Shown here: positions 8,494 through 16,811 of the stretch, piece after piece
Position numbering within the stretch: position 1 is the stretch's first letter
How the letters are laid out: every line of letters starts with the position of its first letter
Assembly (NCBI RefSeq): GCF_052156635.1
Contig: NZ_JBQKUO010000003.1
Span: 558,001-622,000 of the forward strand
Source: Nitrospina sp052156635
Lineage (GTDB): Bacteria; Nitrospinota; Nitrospinia; Nitrospinales; Nitrospinaceae
Length of the DNA stretch: 64,000 bases
Direction of reading: 5' to 3'
Notes under the pieces: generated by a model
Databases searched by the model: none
What the model was told of the DNA's origin: nothing
What the model saw: the letters and a program-made list of their open reading frames with translations, nothing else
Translations under genes and position numbers: made by a program

Positions 8494-10815
8494 ATGAACG
8501 GCATGAATAACAACCTCAGTCATTCCGGTAAAGGTGCGTTTCGGCGCGGATTCGCCGCGGCGGCGCTCGCCCTCTGCCTGGTGTGGCCCGCCCTTCCCGC
8601 CTTCGCCGACAACTGCCTCTCCGGCGACTGCCAGAACGGGTTCGGCACCCTGGTCCGCGACAACGGCAACAAGTACGTTGGCGAATTCAAAAACGGCAAG
8701 TTCCACGGCCACGGCACCTACTCCTTCAACGAGGAAAAGTGGAAGGGCGACCAGTACACGGGCGAATTCAAGAACGGACAGTACCACGGACTCGGCACCT
8801 ACTCCTGGGCCAACGGCGACAAGTACACCGGCGACTTCAAAAGCGACGCTCCCAACGGGCATGGCACCTACACCTGGGGAAGAGAACCCTGGCTGGGAGA
8901 CAAGTACGTTGGCGGCTTCGTCAACTGGAAGAAGGAAGGCTTCGGCACCTACTACTGGAAGGAAGGCGACAAATACGTCGGCGAATTTTCAGGCGATGCC
9001 TCCAACGGGGAAGGGACCTATTATTACGCCAACGGGGATGTGTACAAGGGCGAGTTCAAGGACTGGAAAAAGGACGGCCAGGGCGAGTTCACCTGGAAAC
9101 GCAAGCCCTGGACCGGCGACCGTTATGCGGGTTCCTTCCAGGCCGACGAGCTGAGCGGACAGGGCACCAAGTTTTATTCCAGCGGCGACAAATATGAGGG
9201 TTCCTGGGAAAACTGGAAACGCCACGGATTCGGCACCTACACCTGGAAGAACGGCAACCGCTACATCGGCAACTGGGTTCACGGAAAAAAGGATGGCCAC
9301 GGAACGCAGTACTACGCCAGCGGCGACCAGTACGACGGCGAATTCAAGGAAGACCAGTTCCACGGCCAGGGCGTTTACATCTGGGGGCGCGACCCGTGGA
9401 AAGGCGACCAGTACAACGGCGAGTTTATAGAAGGCAAGTTGAACGGATTCGGCACCAAGGTGTACGCCAGTGGGGACAAGTACACGGGTGAATGGAAAGA
9501 CTGGAAAAAACACGGCTACGGCACTTATACCTGGAAAAACGGCGACACCTACACCGGCGAATGGGTGGACAGCAAAATGCACGGCCAGGGGACCTTTTCC
9601 TACGCCAACGGCAGTCGTGACGTGGGTACCTGGGAAAACGACAAGCCGTTGAAAGTCATTCACTACGATCCGGGTGAAAAGAAACAGGACAAGCAGCCGC
9701 CGATCGTCGTGCAGAAACCGCAGACGGTGAAGCCGATGGACAATTCGCCGCCGGTCATCACCGTCACGTCGCACGAGGTGTCCCGCGGCATCGTGCCCGT
9801 ACCCACTTCCCCGACCACCCACGTGACAGGGATCGCGCAGGATGAAAGCGGCATCGCCGAGGTCCTGGTCAACGGCCAGCCGGCCCAGGTCCAGTCCAGC
9901 GGCGAGTTCGCCGCCACCATCCCGATCAACCCGGGCAAAAGCGAGATCGTCATCCTCGCCCGTGACATCCACCAGAACACCACGCAGAAATCGTTCTGGC
10001 TGGAAAGCCGCACGACCACCGAGGAGCAGACCGTCATCGCCAAAAAGCCGGACGTCAAGAAAAGCTTCATGGAAGAGATGGGCAGGCTGGACTCCGGCGA
10101 CTACCACGCCATCATCATCGGCATCAACGACTACAAACACTTGCCCAAACTGGAAACCGCGGTCAACGACGCGAAAGAGGTGGAGCGGGTCCTCCGCCAG
10201 AAATACGGATTCAAGACGAATTTGCTGATCGACGTGTCGCGCACACAGATCATGCGCGCCTTCAACAACGCCCGCAAGATGATGGGGCCGAACGACAACA
10301 TTCTTATCTATTATGCCGGGCACGGCGAATTCGACAAGACCGTCAACAAGGCCTACTGGCTTCCCGCCGACGCGGAACGCGACAGCGACGCCAACTGGCT
10401 GATCGTGGACAACATCACCACCAACATCCGCCGCTTCGCCTCGCGCCACGTTCTGGTGGTGGCGGACAGTTGTTATTCGGGGACGCTCACGCGCTCGGCC
10501 ATCACCAACCTGTCCACTCCGGACCAGCACAAGCGCTTTCTTGAAAAAATGCACAAGCGGTCATCGCGCACGCTGATGGCCTCCGGCGGCAACGAGCCGG
10601 TGGCGGACGGCGGAGGCGGCGGGCACTCGGTGTTCGCGCGCGCCTTCATCGACGCGCTGCACATGGTGGAGGAGGAAATCTTCACGGCCGAACAGTTGTT
10701 CTACAAGTACATCAAGGAGCCGGTGGCGGGACGCGCCGAGCAGGTGCCGGAATACAACATCATCAAGAATTCCGGCCATGCGGGCGGCGATTTCGTCTTC
10801 GTCAAAAAGCAGTGA
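8494..10815 (+). CDS. Large MORN-repeat caspase-like (C14) exported protein
   Basis: A 773-residue protein with a signal peptide ending AFA, the cap CLSGDCQNGFG, and 13-14 MORN repeats (to about residue 390). Most units are 23 residues, but units 1, 3, 6 and 10 carry a 4-residue insertion ending WxG. A beta-sandwich-like linker (about 420-510) has the same ITVTSHE start as in the paralogue at 6349. The C14 caspase-like domain ends the protein, with His610 in YYAGHGEF and Cys660 in ADSCYSG. The C-terminal 240 residues are closely similar to that paralogue. Unlike it, this one has a cleavable signal rather than a lipobox, so it may be soluble in the periplasm or secreted. Start chosen at 8494 after GAAGGGGAC. 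Confidence 0.9.
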   Translation: MNGMNNNLSHSGKGAFRRGFAAAALALCLVWPALPAFADNCLSGDCQNGFGTLVRDNGNKYVGEFKNGKFHGHGTYSFNEEKWKGDQYTGEFKNGQYHGLGTYSWANGDKYTGDFKSDAPNGHGTYTWGREPWLGDKYVGGFVNWKKEGFGTYYWKEGDKYVGEFSGDASNGEGTYYYANGDVYKGEFKDWKKDGQGEFTWKRKPWTGDRYAGSFQADELSGQGTKFYSSGDKYEGSWENWKRHGFGTYTWKNGNRYIGNWVHGKKDGHGTQYYASGDQYDGEFKEDQFHGQGVYIWGRDPWKGDQYNGEFIEGKLNGFGTKVYASGDKYTGEWKDWKKHGYGTYTWKNGDTYTGEWVDSKMHGQGTFSYANGSRDVGTWENDKPLKVIHYDPGEKKQDKQPPIVVQKPQTVKPMDNSPPVITVTSHEVSRGIVPVPTSPTTHVTGIAQDESGIAEVLVNGQPAQVQSSGEFAATIPINPGKSEIVILARDIHQNTTQKSFWLESRTTTEEQTVIAKKPDVKKSFMEEMGRLDSGDYHAIIIGINDYKHLPKLETAVNDAKEVERVLRQKYGFKTNLLIDVSRTQIMRAFNNARKMMGPNDNILIYYAGHGEFDKTVNKAYWLPADAERDSDANWLIVDNITTNIRRFASRHVLVVADSCYSGTLTRSAITNLSTPDQHKRFLEKMHKRSSRTLMASGGNEPVADGGGGGHSVFARAFIDALHMVEEEIFTAEQLFYKYIKEPVAGRAEQVPEYNIIKNSGHAGGDFVFVKKQ

Positions 10816-10851
10816 TTCAATTCGGCACAGGACGCGCCGTTCGGGGACAGG

Positions 10852-12726
10852 TCAGGGTTTGTTTTGAAAAGGGGACGGCGTGACCGTGCGGGTGCACTCT
10901 TCCTGGATGAAGTCCACCAGCCGCTGCCGGTAGAGACCCGGTTCCATGCGCGCGCCATCCGCCACCAGCGCATCCACTTTGTCGGCGAACCCCTCGCCGG
11001 GCGCCAGGCCGGAACACAAACGCTTGATCTTCTTATGCAGGGTGTCGATCACCTCTTCGCCGTCGTCCACCAGTTCTTCGGACAGCTTTTCTCCGGGACG
11101 CACGCCGGTGATCCTGATTTCCATGTTCTCGCCCGGCGTGTAACCCAGTAGACGGATCATCTTTTCCGCCAGATCCATCAGTTTTACCGGACGGCCCATC
11201 TCCAGCATCAGGATCTCGCCGCCACGGCCGATGGTTCCCGCCTGCAGAATCAGCTGCACCGCCTCCGGAATCAGCATGAAAAACCGCTCCATGTCCGGAT
11301 GCGTCACCGTCACCGGGCCGCCGCGCTCGATTTGCTTCTGGAATAGAGGCACCACACTGCCGTTGCTCCCCAGCACATTACCGAATCGCACGGTCATGAA
11401 ATCGGTTTGCGACCTCTGCGCCTTGTATTGAATGTACCGCTCGGCGATCTTCTTGGTCATCCCCATCACACTGGTCGGCCGCACCACCTTGTCGGTGGAC
11501 ACGAGGATGAATTTTTCCACTCCATAGCGTTCGGACAAATCCGCGGTGATGCGCGTGCCCTGCACGTTGTTGAGCACTGCCTCGTCCGCATTCTCCTCCA
11601 TCAGGGGAACGTGCTTGTGCGCGGCCGCGTGAAACACCAGCTGAGGACGGAACCGCTGAAAAAGGGCTTCCAGTTTTTTCTCCTGCGTGACCGACAAAAA
11701 GAAATACTTCCGTTCGGCGTTGGTCTTCTCCCCGTTCAACTCCATGTTCAGGTCGTACAGGTAGTTCTCGCACTTGTCGATCATGATGAGCATCGCCGGA
11801 TCGTATTCCAGCAGCTGGCGGCACAGCTCAGAGCCGATGGACCCGCCCGCGCCGGTCACCATGATTTTCTTGCCCCCGACCATGTTCTGGATCATCGACA
11901 GGTCCAGGTACACCGGTTCGCGGCCGAGGAGGTCGGTGATTTCAATGTTGCGGATTTTCGAGATGTGCGGCTGATGGGTAACCAGATCGAAAAAGGAGGA
12001 AACGGTTTTGTATTTCACATTGGCGTCGCGGCACACCTTCACCACCGCTTCCATGCGCTCCGCGTCCATGCTGGTGACGGCCACCAGCACCTCCTGGATG
12101 CCCAGCGACTCTTTCAACTCGGGCAGGTCCTTGTGCCCGCCCAGCACCTTGACGCCCATGACCTGGTGATGGAGTTTCTTGGGATCGTCGTCGAGGAATC
12201 CCCGCACGGAGTAGTGCGGCGAGAAACGGCGCAGGTGTTTGAGCAGGTAGGCGCCCGTGTAGCCCGCACCCAGGATGAGGATCGGCACCCGGCCCTTGCC
12301 GCGGATGCCGGCTTCCTGGTTTTCGCGGTCGGTGAGCAGTTTCCAGCCCAGACGCGAAGAGCCGAGCATGAGGACCACGAGGATGAGGTCCATGAACAGC
12401 ACCGACCGGGAAACGAGGTGCGCGCGGTTATACAGGAACATGAAGACCAGAACCAGCGCCGTGCCCATCGCCGCCGCCTTCAGGATCTGCTGAAGGTCTT
12501 CCCAGCTCGCGTACTCCCAGAATCGCGAATAAAAACGGCAAAGGGCGAAGGAAAACGCGCGGCACAACAGGACAATGGGAGCGAGGTCCAGAAAGACCTC
12601 CATCTGTTCCCTGGGGAGAGAGCCTTCGAAACGCAACAGAAACGCCAGGTACAGAGCCATCAGGCAGACCGTCAGGTCGAAACCCAGCAGGATGACCTTC
12701 CGGAATTTTTTCTTAAAAGCGCGCAT
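10852..12726 (-). CDS. Membrane-bound UDP-sugar 4,6-dehydratase (PglF/WbpM/CapD type)
   Basis: A 624-residue nucleoside-diphosphate-sugar dehydratase. The N-terminal 140 residues contain about four membrane helices. A first Rossmann-like domain has GAGYTGAYLL, and the catalytic SDR domain has the NAD-binding motif GAGGSIGSEL. A Met replaces the usual catalytic Tyr in SVMGMTKK, as is usual for the FlaA1/WbpM/PglF group. It should convert UDP-GlcNAc to a 4-keto-6-deoxy sugar at the inner membrane. That product is the substrate for an aminotransferase such as the one at 20528-21679. The ATG at 12726 is preceded by AAGGAAC; an upstream ATG at 12768 lacks one. It converges with the caspase gene. 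Confidence 0.9.
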   Translation of the reverse strand: MRAFKKKFRKVILLGFDLTVCLMALYLAFLLRFEGSLPREQMEVFLDLAPIVLLCRAFSFALCRFYSRFWEYASWEDLQQILKAAAMGTALVLVFMFLYNRAHLVSRSVLFMDLILVVLMLGSSRLGWKLLTDRENQEAGIRGKGRVPILILGAGYTGAYLLKHLRRFSPHYSVRGFLDDDPKKLHHQVMGVKVLGGHKDLPELKESLGIQEVLVAVTSMDAERMEAVVKVCRDANVKYKTVSSFFDLVTHQPHISKIRNIEITDLLGREPVYLDLSMIQNMVGGKKIMVTGAGGSIGSELCRQLLEYDPAMLIMIDKCENYLYDLNMELNGEKTNAERKYFFLSVTQEKKLEALFQRFRPQLVFHAAAHKHVPLMEENADEAVLNNVQGTRITADLSERYGVEKFILVSTDKVVRPTSVMGMTKKIAERYIQYKAQRSQTDFMTVRFGNVLGSNGSVVPLFQKQIERGGPVTVTHPDMERFFMLIPEAVQLILQAGTIGRGGEILMLEMGRPVKLMDLAEKMIRLLGYTPGENMEIRITGVRPGEKLSEELVDDGEEVIDTLHKKIKRLCSGLAPGEGFADKVDALVADGARMEPGLYRQRLVDFIQEECTRTVTPSPFQNKP

Positions 12727-13034
12727 GACTGGTGTTCCTTCGTGCGACCCGGTTTTGGATGCCGGCACTTGTAAAAATTGGTAGGGCTCCTCTTCGCCGA
12801 CTGCTCAGGGGCACAATCTGGAATATCGAGTTTACCATAAACAGTTGTTTTTCATTATGAAAATCCCTTATAGAAAGTGGTGAGGCCAAACTTTCCCCGT
12901 CTTTGCGTAATGTGATACAATTCCTTGGTTTTATTGAATTTATTAAATTTGGAGCACGGCAGTCCGGTTTGTTACTGCCGCCATGCCGCCCAACCGGCGG
13001 AAATTCAAAATTTTTTTAATTCGAGGGAGCGTGC
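12727..13034. other. 308-base divergent intergenic region
   Basis: An A/T-rich gap between the leftward dehydratase and the rightward aldolase gene. The only signal I could pick out is a rightward extended -10 box, TG-A-TACAAT, at 12913-12921, about 110 bases before the aldolase start. No clear -35 element, hairpin or reading frame stands out. Confidence 0.4.
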
Positions 13035-13850
13035 ATGCTCACCCTGATGCTCATCACCAATCACCCGGACCTGGCGAAAAACGCCGTCGCCGCCGGCGTG
13101 AACCGCATTTTCGTCGATCTGGAGGTGATCGGCAAAAAGGAGCGGCAGGGGCATCTGGACACGTGGATCAGCGGCCACAACATGGACGACGCCCGCCGCG
13201 TGCGCGAAGCCATCCCGGACGCGGAACTGCTCATCCGACTCAACCCGCCGCACGACCGGATCGGTGACGAAATCGAGCAGGCGCTGGCCATCGGCCCCGA
13301 GTTGCTGATGCTCCCCATGTTCCGCACCGCGGACGAACTGGCGCGTTTTTCCGAGCAGGTCAACGGTCGTGCCGGGGTGGTGCCGCTGGTGGAAACGCCG
13401 GAGGCGGCGGACGCGCTGGAGTCGATCGTCCGGGTACCGGGACTCAAGGAGGTGTACATCGGCCTCAACGACCTGCACCTCGGCCTCAAGCAGAATTTCA
13501 TCTTCCAGCCTCTGGCCGACGGCATGGTCGATGCGCTGGCCAAGACCGTGCTCAACGCCGGACTGCCCTTCGGCTTCGGCGGCATCGCGCGCATCGGGGA
13601 GGGTCAACTGCCGGGCGAGATGGTTCTGGGGGAACACCTTCGGCTGGGATCGTCGTCGGTCATCCTGTCGCGCACCTTCCAGCGCGGCCTCGTGGAGGAG
13701 GACGGCCGCGTGGACCACACCAAGTTGAAATACGAAATCGAAAAGCTGCGGGAACACGAGGAATACATGCAGGCACGCACGCCGGAACAAATTGAGCTGG
13801 ACCGTTCCAAGGTCGTGGAGATCGTCAAACTTCTCAGCAAAGTGCGGTAG
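13035..13850 (+). CDS. HpcH/HpaI aldolase/citrate lyase family protein
   Basis: A 271-residue TIM-barrel protein of the HpcH/HpaI (phosphoenolpyruvate/pyruvate domain) superfamily. Visible features are FVDLE near the N-terminus, RLNPP, VPLVETPEAA (metal-binding Glu) and YIGLNDLHLGL. Members cleave or form C-C bonds in 2-keto acids or acyl-CoA thioesters using a divalent metal. The substrate cannot be assigned. FGFGGIARI near residue 180 resembles the glycine-rich phosphate-binding part of the barrel. The C-terminal 50 residues are an alpha-helical extension. GAGGGA precedes the ATG. It lies 122 bases upstream of gcvPA, in the same direction, and may supply a substrate for the sugar or amino acid genes that follow. 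Confidence 0.8.
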   Translation: MLTLMLITNHPDLAKNAVAAGVNRIFVDLEVIGKKERQGHLDTWISGHNMDDARRVREAIPDAELLIRLNPPHDRIGDEIEQALAIGPELLMLPMFRTADELARFSEQVNGRAGVVPLVETPEAADALESIVRVPGLKEVYIGLNDLHLGLKQNFIFQPLADGMVDALAKTVLNAGLPFGFGGIARIGEGQLPGEMVLGEHLRLGSSSVILSRTFQRGLVEEDGRVDHTKLKYEIEKLREHEEYMQARTPEQIELDRSKVVEIVKLLSKVR

Positions 13851-13886
13851 GCCCTGACTTTATGCCCACCCGACCAAAATGAGGTC

Positions 13887-13895
13887 TGCTATAAT
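13887..13895 (+). promoter_or_regulatory. Extended -10 promoter for gcvPA operon
   Basis: TG-C-TATAAT is a perfect extended -10 element. No good -35 lies 16-18 bases upstream, which fits extended -10 promoters. The start site would be near 13902, leaving about 70 bases of leader before the gcvPA ATG at 13973. Confidence 0.5.
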
Positions 13896-13972
13896 GGCGC
13901 GTCCGTTCCCATCCGCCCGGCCGCGGTATCCGCAACATTCCGGAAACGTCCGGTTGCCTATTCAGCTTTAAT

Positions 13973-15340
13973 ATGATCGACACACCCAAATCCTTCACGC
14001 CGCACCGACCCGAAGACCGCAGGGCGATGCTGAATTTCATCGGCGTGGATTCTATCGACGACCTGCTCACCGGCATCCCGAAAGACCTCCGGCTGCAACG
14101 CACCCTCAACCTGCCCGACCCGCTTCCCGACTGGGAACTGGAAAAGCACCTGCGCGATCTCGCCGGTCGCAATGCCACTGTTCACACGCACCTCAATTTC
14201 ATCGGCGGCGGCATGTACGATCATCACATCCCGGCGGTGGTCGATGTCTTGGCCGGCCGCGGCGAATTCCTCACCGCCTACACGCCGTATCAGCCGGAGA
14301 TGAGCCAGGGCCTGCTGCAGATCCTTGCCGAATACCAGGAACAAATGGCGAAGGTGATGGGCCTGCCCATCGTCAACTGCTCATCGTACGACGGGGGCAC
14401 GGCGCTGTTCGAACTGGGCTGGATGGGCTGTCTCGCCTCCGACCGCGGTGAAGCGGGGGTGCTGTATGCGGATTCCATCTGGCCGCAGTGGCAGGACATC
14501 ATAAAAAGCCACCTCGCGCCGCGTCGCGTCGCCCTCGATAGGGTGAAACACGAGGCGCAAAGCGGACGGCTCGATTTGAAATCGCTGGAAGACAAACTGA
14601 AATCCGAACGCCCCGCCGTGTTCCTGTTCCAGACACCCAACCGCTTCGGCGTGCTGGAAGACATCCCCGCCATCGTGAACCTGTGCCGGGAGCACGGGGT
14701 GCGGGTCGGCATGTCGTTCAACCCGTTTCTGAGCGGGCTGTTCCCCACGCCGGGATCGTTCGGTGTCGACTTCGCCAGCTGCGAGGGGCAACCGCTGGGC
14801 ATCCCGCTGTCGGCGGGCGGTCCCAGCCTGGGCATCCTCGGTTGCAAAAAGGAGTACCGCAAGTTCATGCCCGGGCGGCTGGTGGGCAGGGTGGCGGACA
14901 TCTACGGCAACCCGGCTTACGCCCTGGTGTACGAAGACCGCGAGCAGCACGTGGCCCGCGAAAAAGCGACCAGCAACATCTGCTCCAACCAGGCGTGGTG
15001 CGCGCTCCGTGCCGTGATCTACCTCAGCCTGCTGGGCGAAAGCGGTTACGGCCGCCTGGCAAAAATCATCGCGCACAAGACCGATTACCTGATCAAACAG
15101 CTGACCGCCCTTCCCGGTATCGAACGCGCCCACACCGGGCCGGTGTTCAACGAGTTCGCTTTAAAACTTCCCAAACCGGCGGACACAGTGCTGGACGCCC
15201 TGCGCGAAGAAAAGATTTTCGGGGGACTCGCCATCGACGACACACCGCACGGCGAATTGTTATTGGTCGCCGTCACGGAAACCAAATCCCGGCAGGATAT
15301 GGATCGCCTCGCCCAAGCCCTGAAGAAGGTGTGCTCATGA
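13973..15340 (+). CDS. gcvPA: Glycine dehydrogenase (decarboxylating) subunit 1
   Basis: A 455-residue alpha subunit of the two-part P-protein of the glycine cleavage system, which decarboxylates glycine and transfers aminomethyl to lipoyl-GcvH. Typical features are FTPHRPEDRRAML near the N-terminus, FIGGGMYDHHIP, AYTPYQPEMSQG and NCSSYDGGTA. The length matches the family. It overlaps gcvPB by 4 bases (ATGA). Neither gcvH nor gcvT lies in the window, so the rest of the system must be elsewhere. The downstream asparagine and glutamine synthetase genes could use or recapture the ammonia released by glycine cleavage. Confidence 0.96.
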   Translation: MIDTPKSFTPHRPEDRRAMLNFIGVDSIDDLLTGIPKDLRLQRTLNLPDPLPDWELEKHLRDLAGRNATVHTHLNFIGGGMYDHHIPAVVDVLAGRGEFLTAYTPYQPEMSQGLLQILAEYQEQMAKVMGLPIVNCSSYDGGTALFELGWMGCLASDRGEAGVLYADSIWPQWQDIIKSHLAPRRVALDRVKHEAQSGRLDLKSLEDKLKSERPAVFLFQTPNRFGVLEDIPAIVNLCREHGVRVGMSFNPFLSGLFPTPGSFGVDFASCEGQPLGIPLSAGGPSLGILGCKKEYRKFMPGRLVGRVADIYGNPAYALVYEDREQHVAREKATSNICSNQAWCALRAVIYLSLLGESGYGRLAKIIAHKTDYLIKQLTALPGIERAHTGPVFNEFALKLPKPADTVLDALREEKIFGGLAIDDTPHGELLLVAVTETKSRQDMDRLAQALKKVCS

Positions 15341-16773
15341 TTCCTCATCTGACTGCAAAGAGCCGGCCGGGAATCGGCGGCAGTTGGGTGCACGACCTCG
15401 AGTTCGAACAGGAGGACACCGCCTGCCTGTTTCCCGGCATGCCCCTGCGCGACGAACCTCTCGGCCTGCCGGAAGTCTCGGAGATTGAGATCGTACGTCA
15501 CTTCATGGAACTGAGCGCACACAGCCACGGCGTGGACAACGGTCCCTACCCGCTCGGTTCCTGTACCATGAAGTACAACCCCAAACGCAACGACGCCATG
15601 GCCAACCTGGACGGCTTCCGGGGCGTCCACCCCCTGCAACCGGTGGACACCATGCAGGGCATCCTGGAACTGCTGTACAACCTGCAGGGGTTCATCGCGG
15701 AGTTGATGGGCGCGGACGCGGTCACACTGCAACCGTCGGCGGGCGCGCAAGGGGAGTTGACGGGCCTGCTCATCATCAGAAAGTATTTCGAGAAGAAAGG
15801 CGAGGACCGCCGCGTCATCCTGATCGCCGATTCGGCGCACGGCACCAATCCGTCGTCGGCCGTCATGGCGGGATTCGATTGCGAGATCATCCCGACCAAC
15901 GACGCGGGCATCATGGACCTGGACGTGGTCCGCGAGAAAATGAACGAACAGGTCGCGGGCATCATGCTGACCAACCCGTCCACGCTCGGCCTGTTCGAGG
16001 AGAACATCGCCACCATCGCCGAGATCGTTCACGCCAAGGGCGGGCTGCTGTATTACGACGGGGCGAATCTCAACGCGCTGATGGGCATCGCGCGGCCGGG
16101 GGACATGGGATTCGACGTCATGCACCTCAACACGCACAAGACGCTGTCCACGCCGCACGGTGGCGGCGGACCGGGTGCGGGACCCTGCGCAGTGAAGGCG
16201 TTTCTCGAGGAGCACCTGCCGGTACCGCGCATCGCAAAGTGTGATGACGGCACGTACGTGTTCGAAAGCGACCGGCCGCATTCCATCGGCCGTCTGAAAT
16301 CCTTTTACGGTCACGTGGCGGTGATGATCCGCTGCTACTCTTACATCCTGTTCAACGGACCGGAAGGGCTGAAACAGGTATCCGAGGACGCAGTGCTGAA
16401 CGCCAATTACTTTCAGCAGAAACTGCGCGACATTTTTCCTCCGATTTATCCGAAACCCTGCATGCACGAATGCCTGCTGTCGGGAAAAAACCTGCCGACC
16501 ACGCCGTACAACTTCGCCAAGCGGCTCATCGACTACGGCGTGCATCCGCCGACGCTGTTCGGCGCGGGGTGCGTGTATTTCCCGAAGGACCTCGATCACG
16601 CCATGCTGATCGAACCGACGGAAACGGAAACCAAGGCCAGCCTCGACCAGGTGATCAACGTGTTCCGCAAGGTGTATCACGAATCGTTCGCCGACGCGGA
16701 GTATGTCAACACCGCGCCGCATTCCGGGCGCACGCGCAAGATACCGGAAGGCTCGCAGGCTTTGGACGACTGA
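15337..16773 (+). CDS. gcvPB: Glycine dehydrogenase (decarboxylating) subunit 2
   Basis: A 478-residue beta subunit of the P-protein, carrying the pyridoxal phosphate lysine (Lys268 in HLNTHKTLSTPHGGGG). SHGVDNGPYPLGSCTMKYNP near the N-terminus is a family hallmark. The start is the ATG overlapping the gcvPA stop codon. A longer frame upstream from 14683 is only an open extension inside gcvPA. It forms the heterotetramer with GcvPA. The stop lies 38 bases before the asparagine synthase gene. Confidence 0.96.
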   Translation: MIPHLTAKSRPGIGGSWVHDLEFEQEDTACLFPGMPLRDEPLGLPEVSEIEIVRHFMELSAHSHGVDNGPYPLGSCTMKYNPKRNDAMANLDGFRGVHPLQPVDTMQGILELLYNLQGFIAELMGADAVTLQPSAGAQGELTGLLIIRKYFEKKGEDRRVILIADSAHGTNPSSAVMAGFDCEIIPTNDAGIMDLDVVREKMNEQVAGIMLTNPSTLGLFEENIATIAEIVHAKGGLLYYDGANLNALMGIARPGDMGFDVMHLNTHKTLSTPHGGGGPGAGPCAVKAFLEEHLPVPRIAKCDDGTYVFESDRPHSIGRLKSFYGHVAVMIRCYSYILFNGPEGLKQVSEDAVLNANYFQQKLRDIFPPIYPKPCMHECLLSGKNLPTTPYNFAKRLIDYGVHPPTLFGAGCVYFPKDLDHAMLIEPTETETKASLDQVINVFRKVYHESFADAEYVNTAPHSGRTRKIPEGSQALDD

Positions 16774-16811
16774 TGTTTTTAAAATTTTCACTGAGGTAAC
16801 CAGTTTATTTT

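Noticed and set aside
14683..15336. An upstream extension of the gcvPB frame into gcvPA
   Set aside because: The extension reads gcvPA in another frame. The ATG overlapping the gcvPA stop gives the family's normal length.
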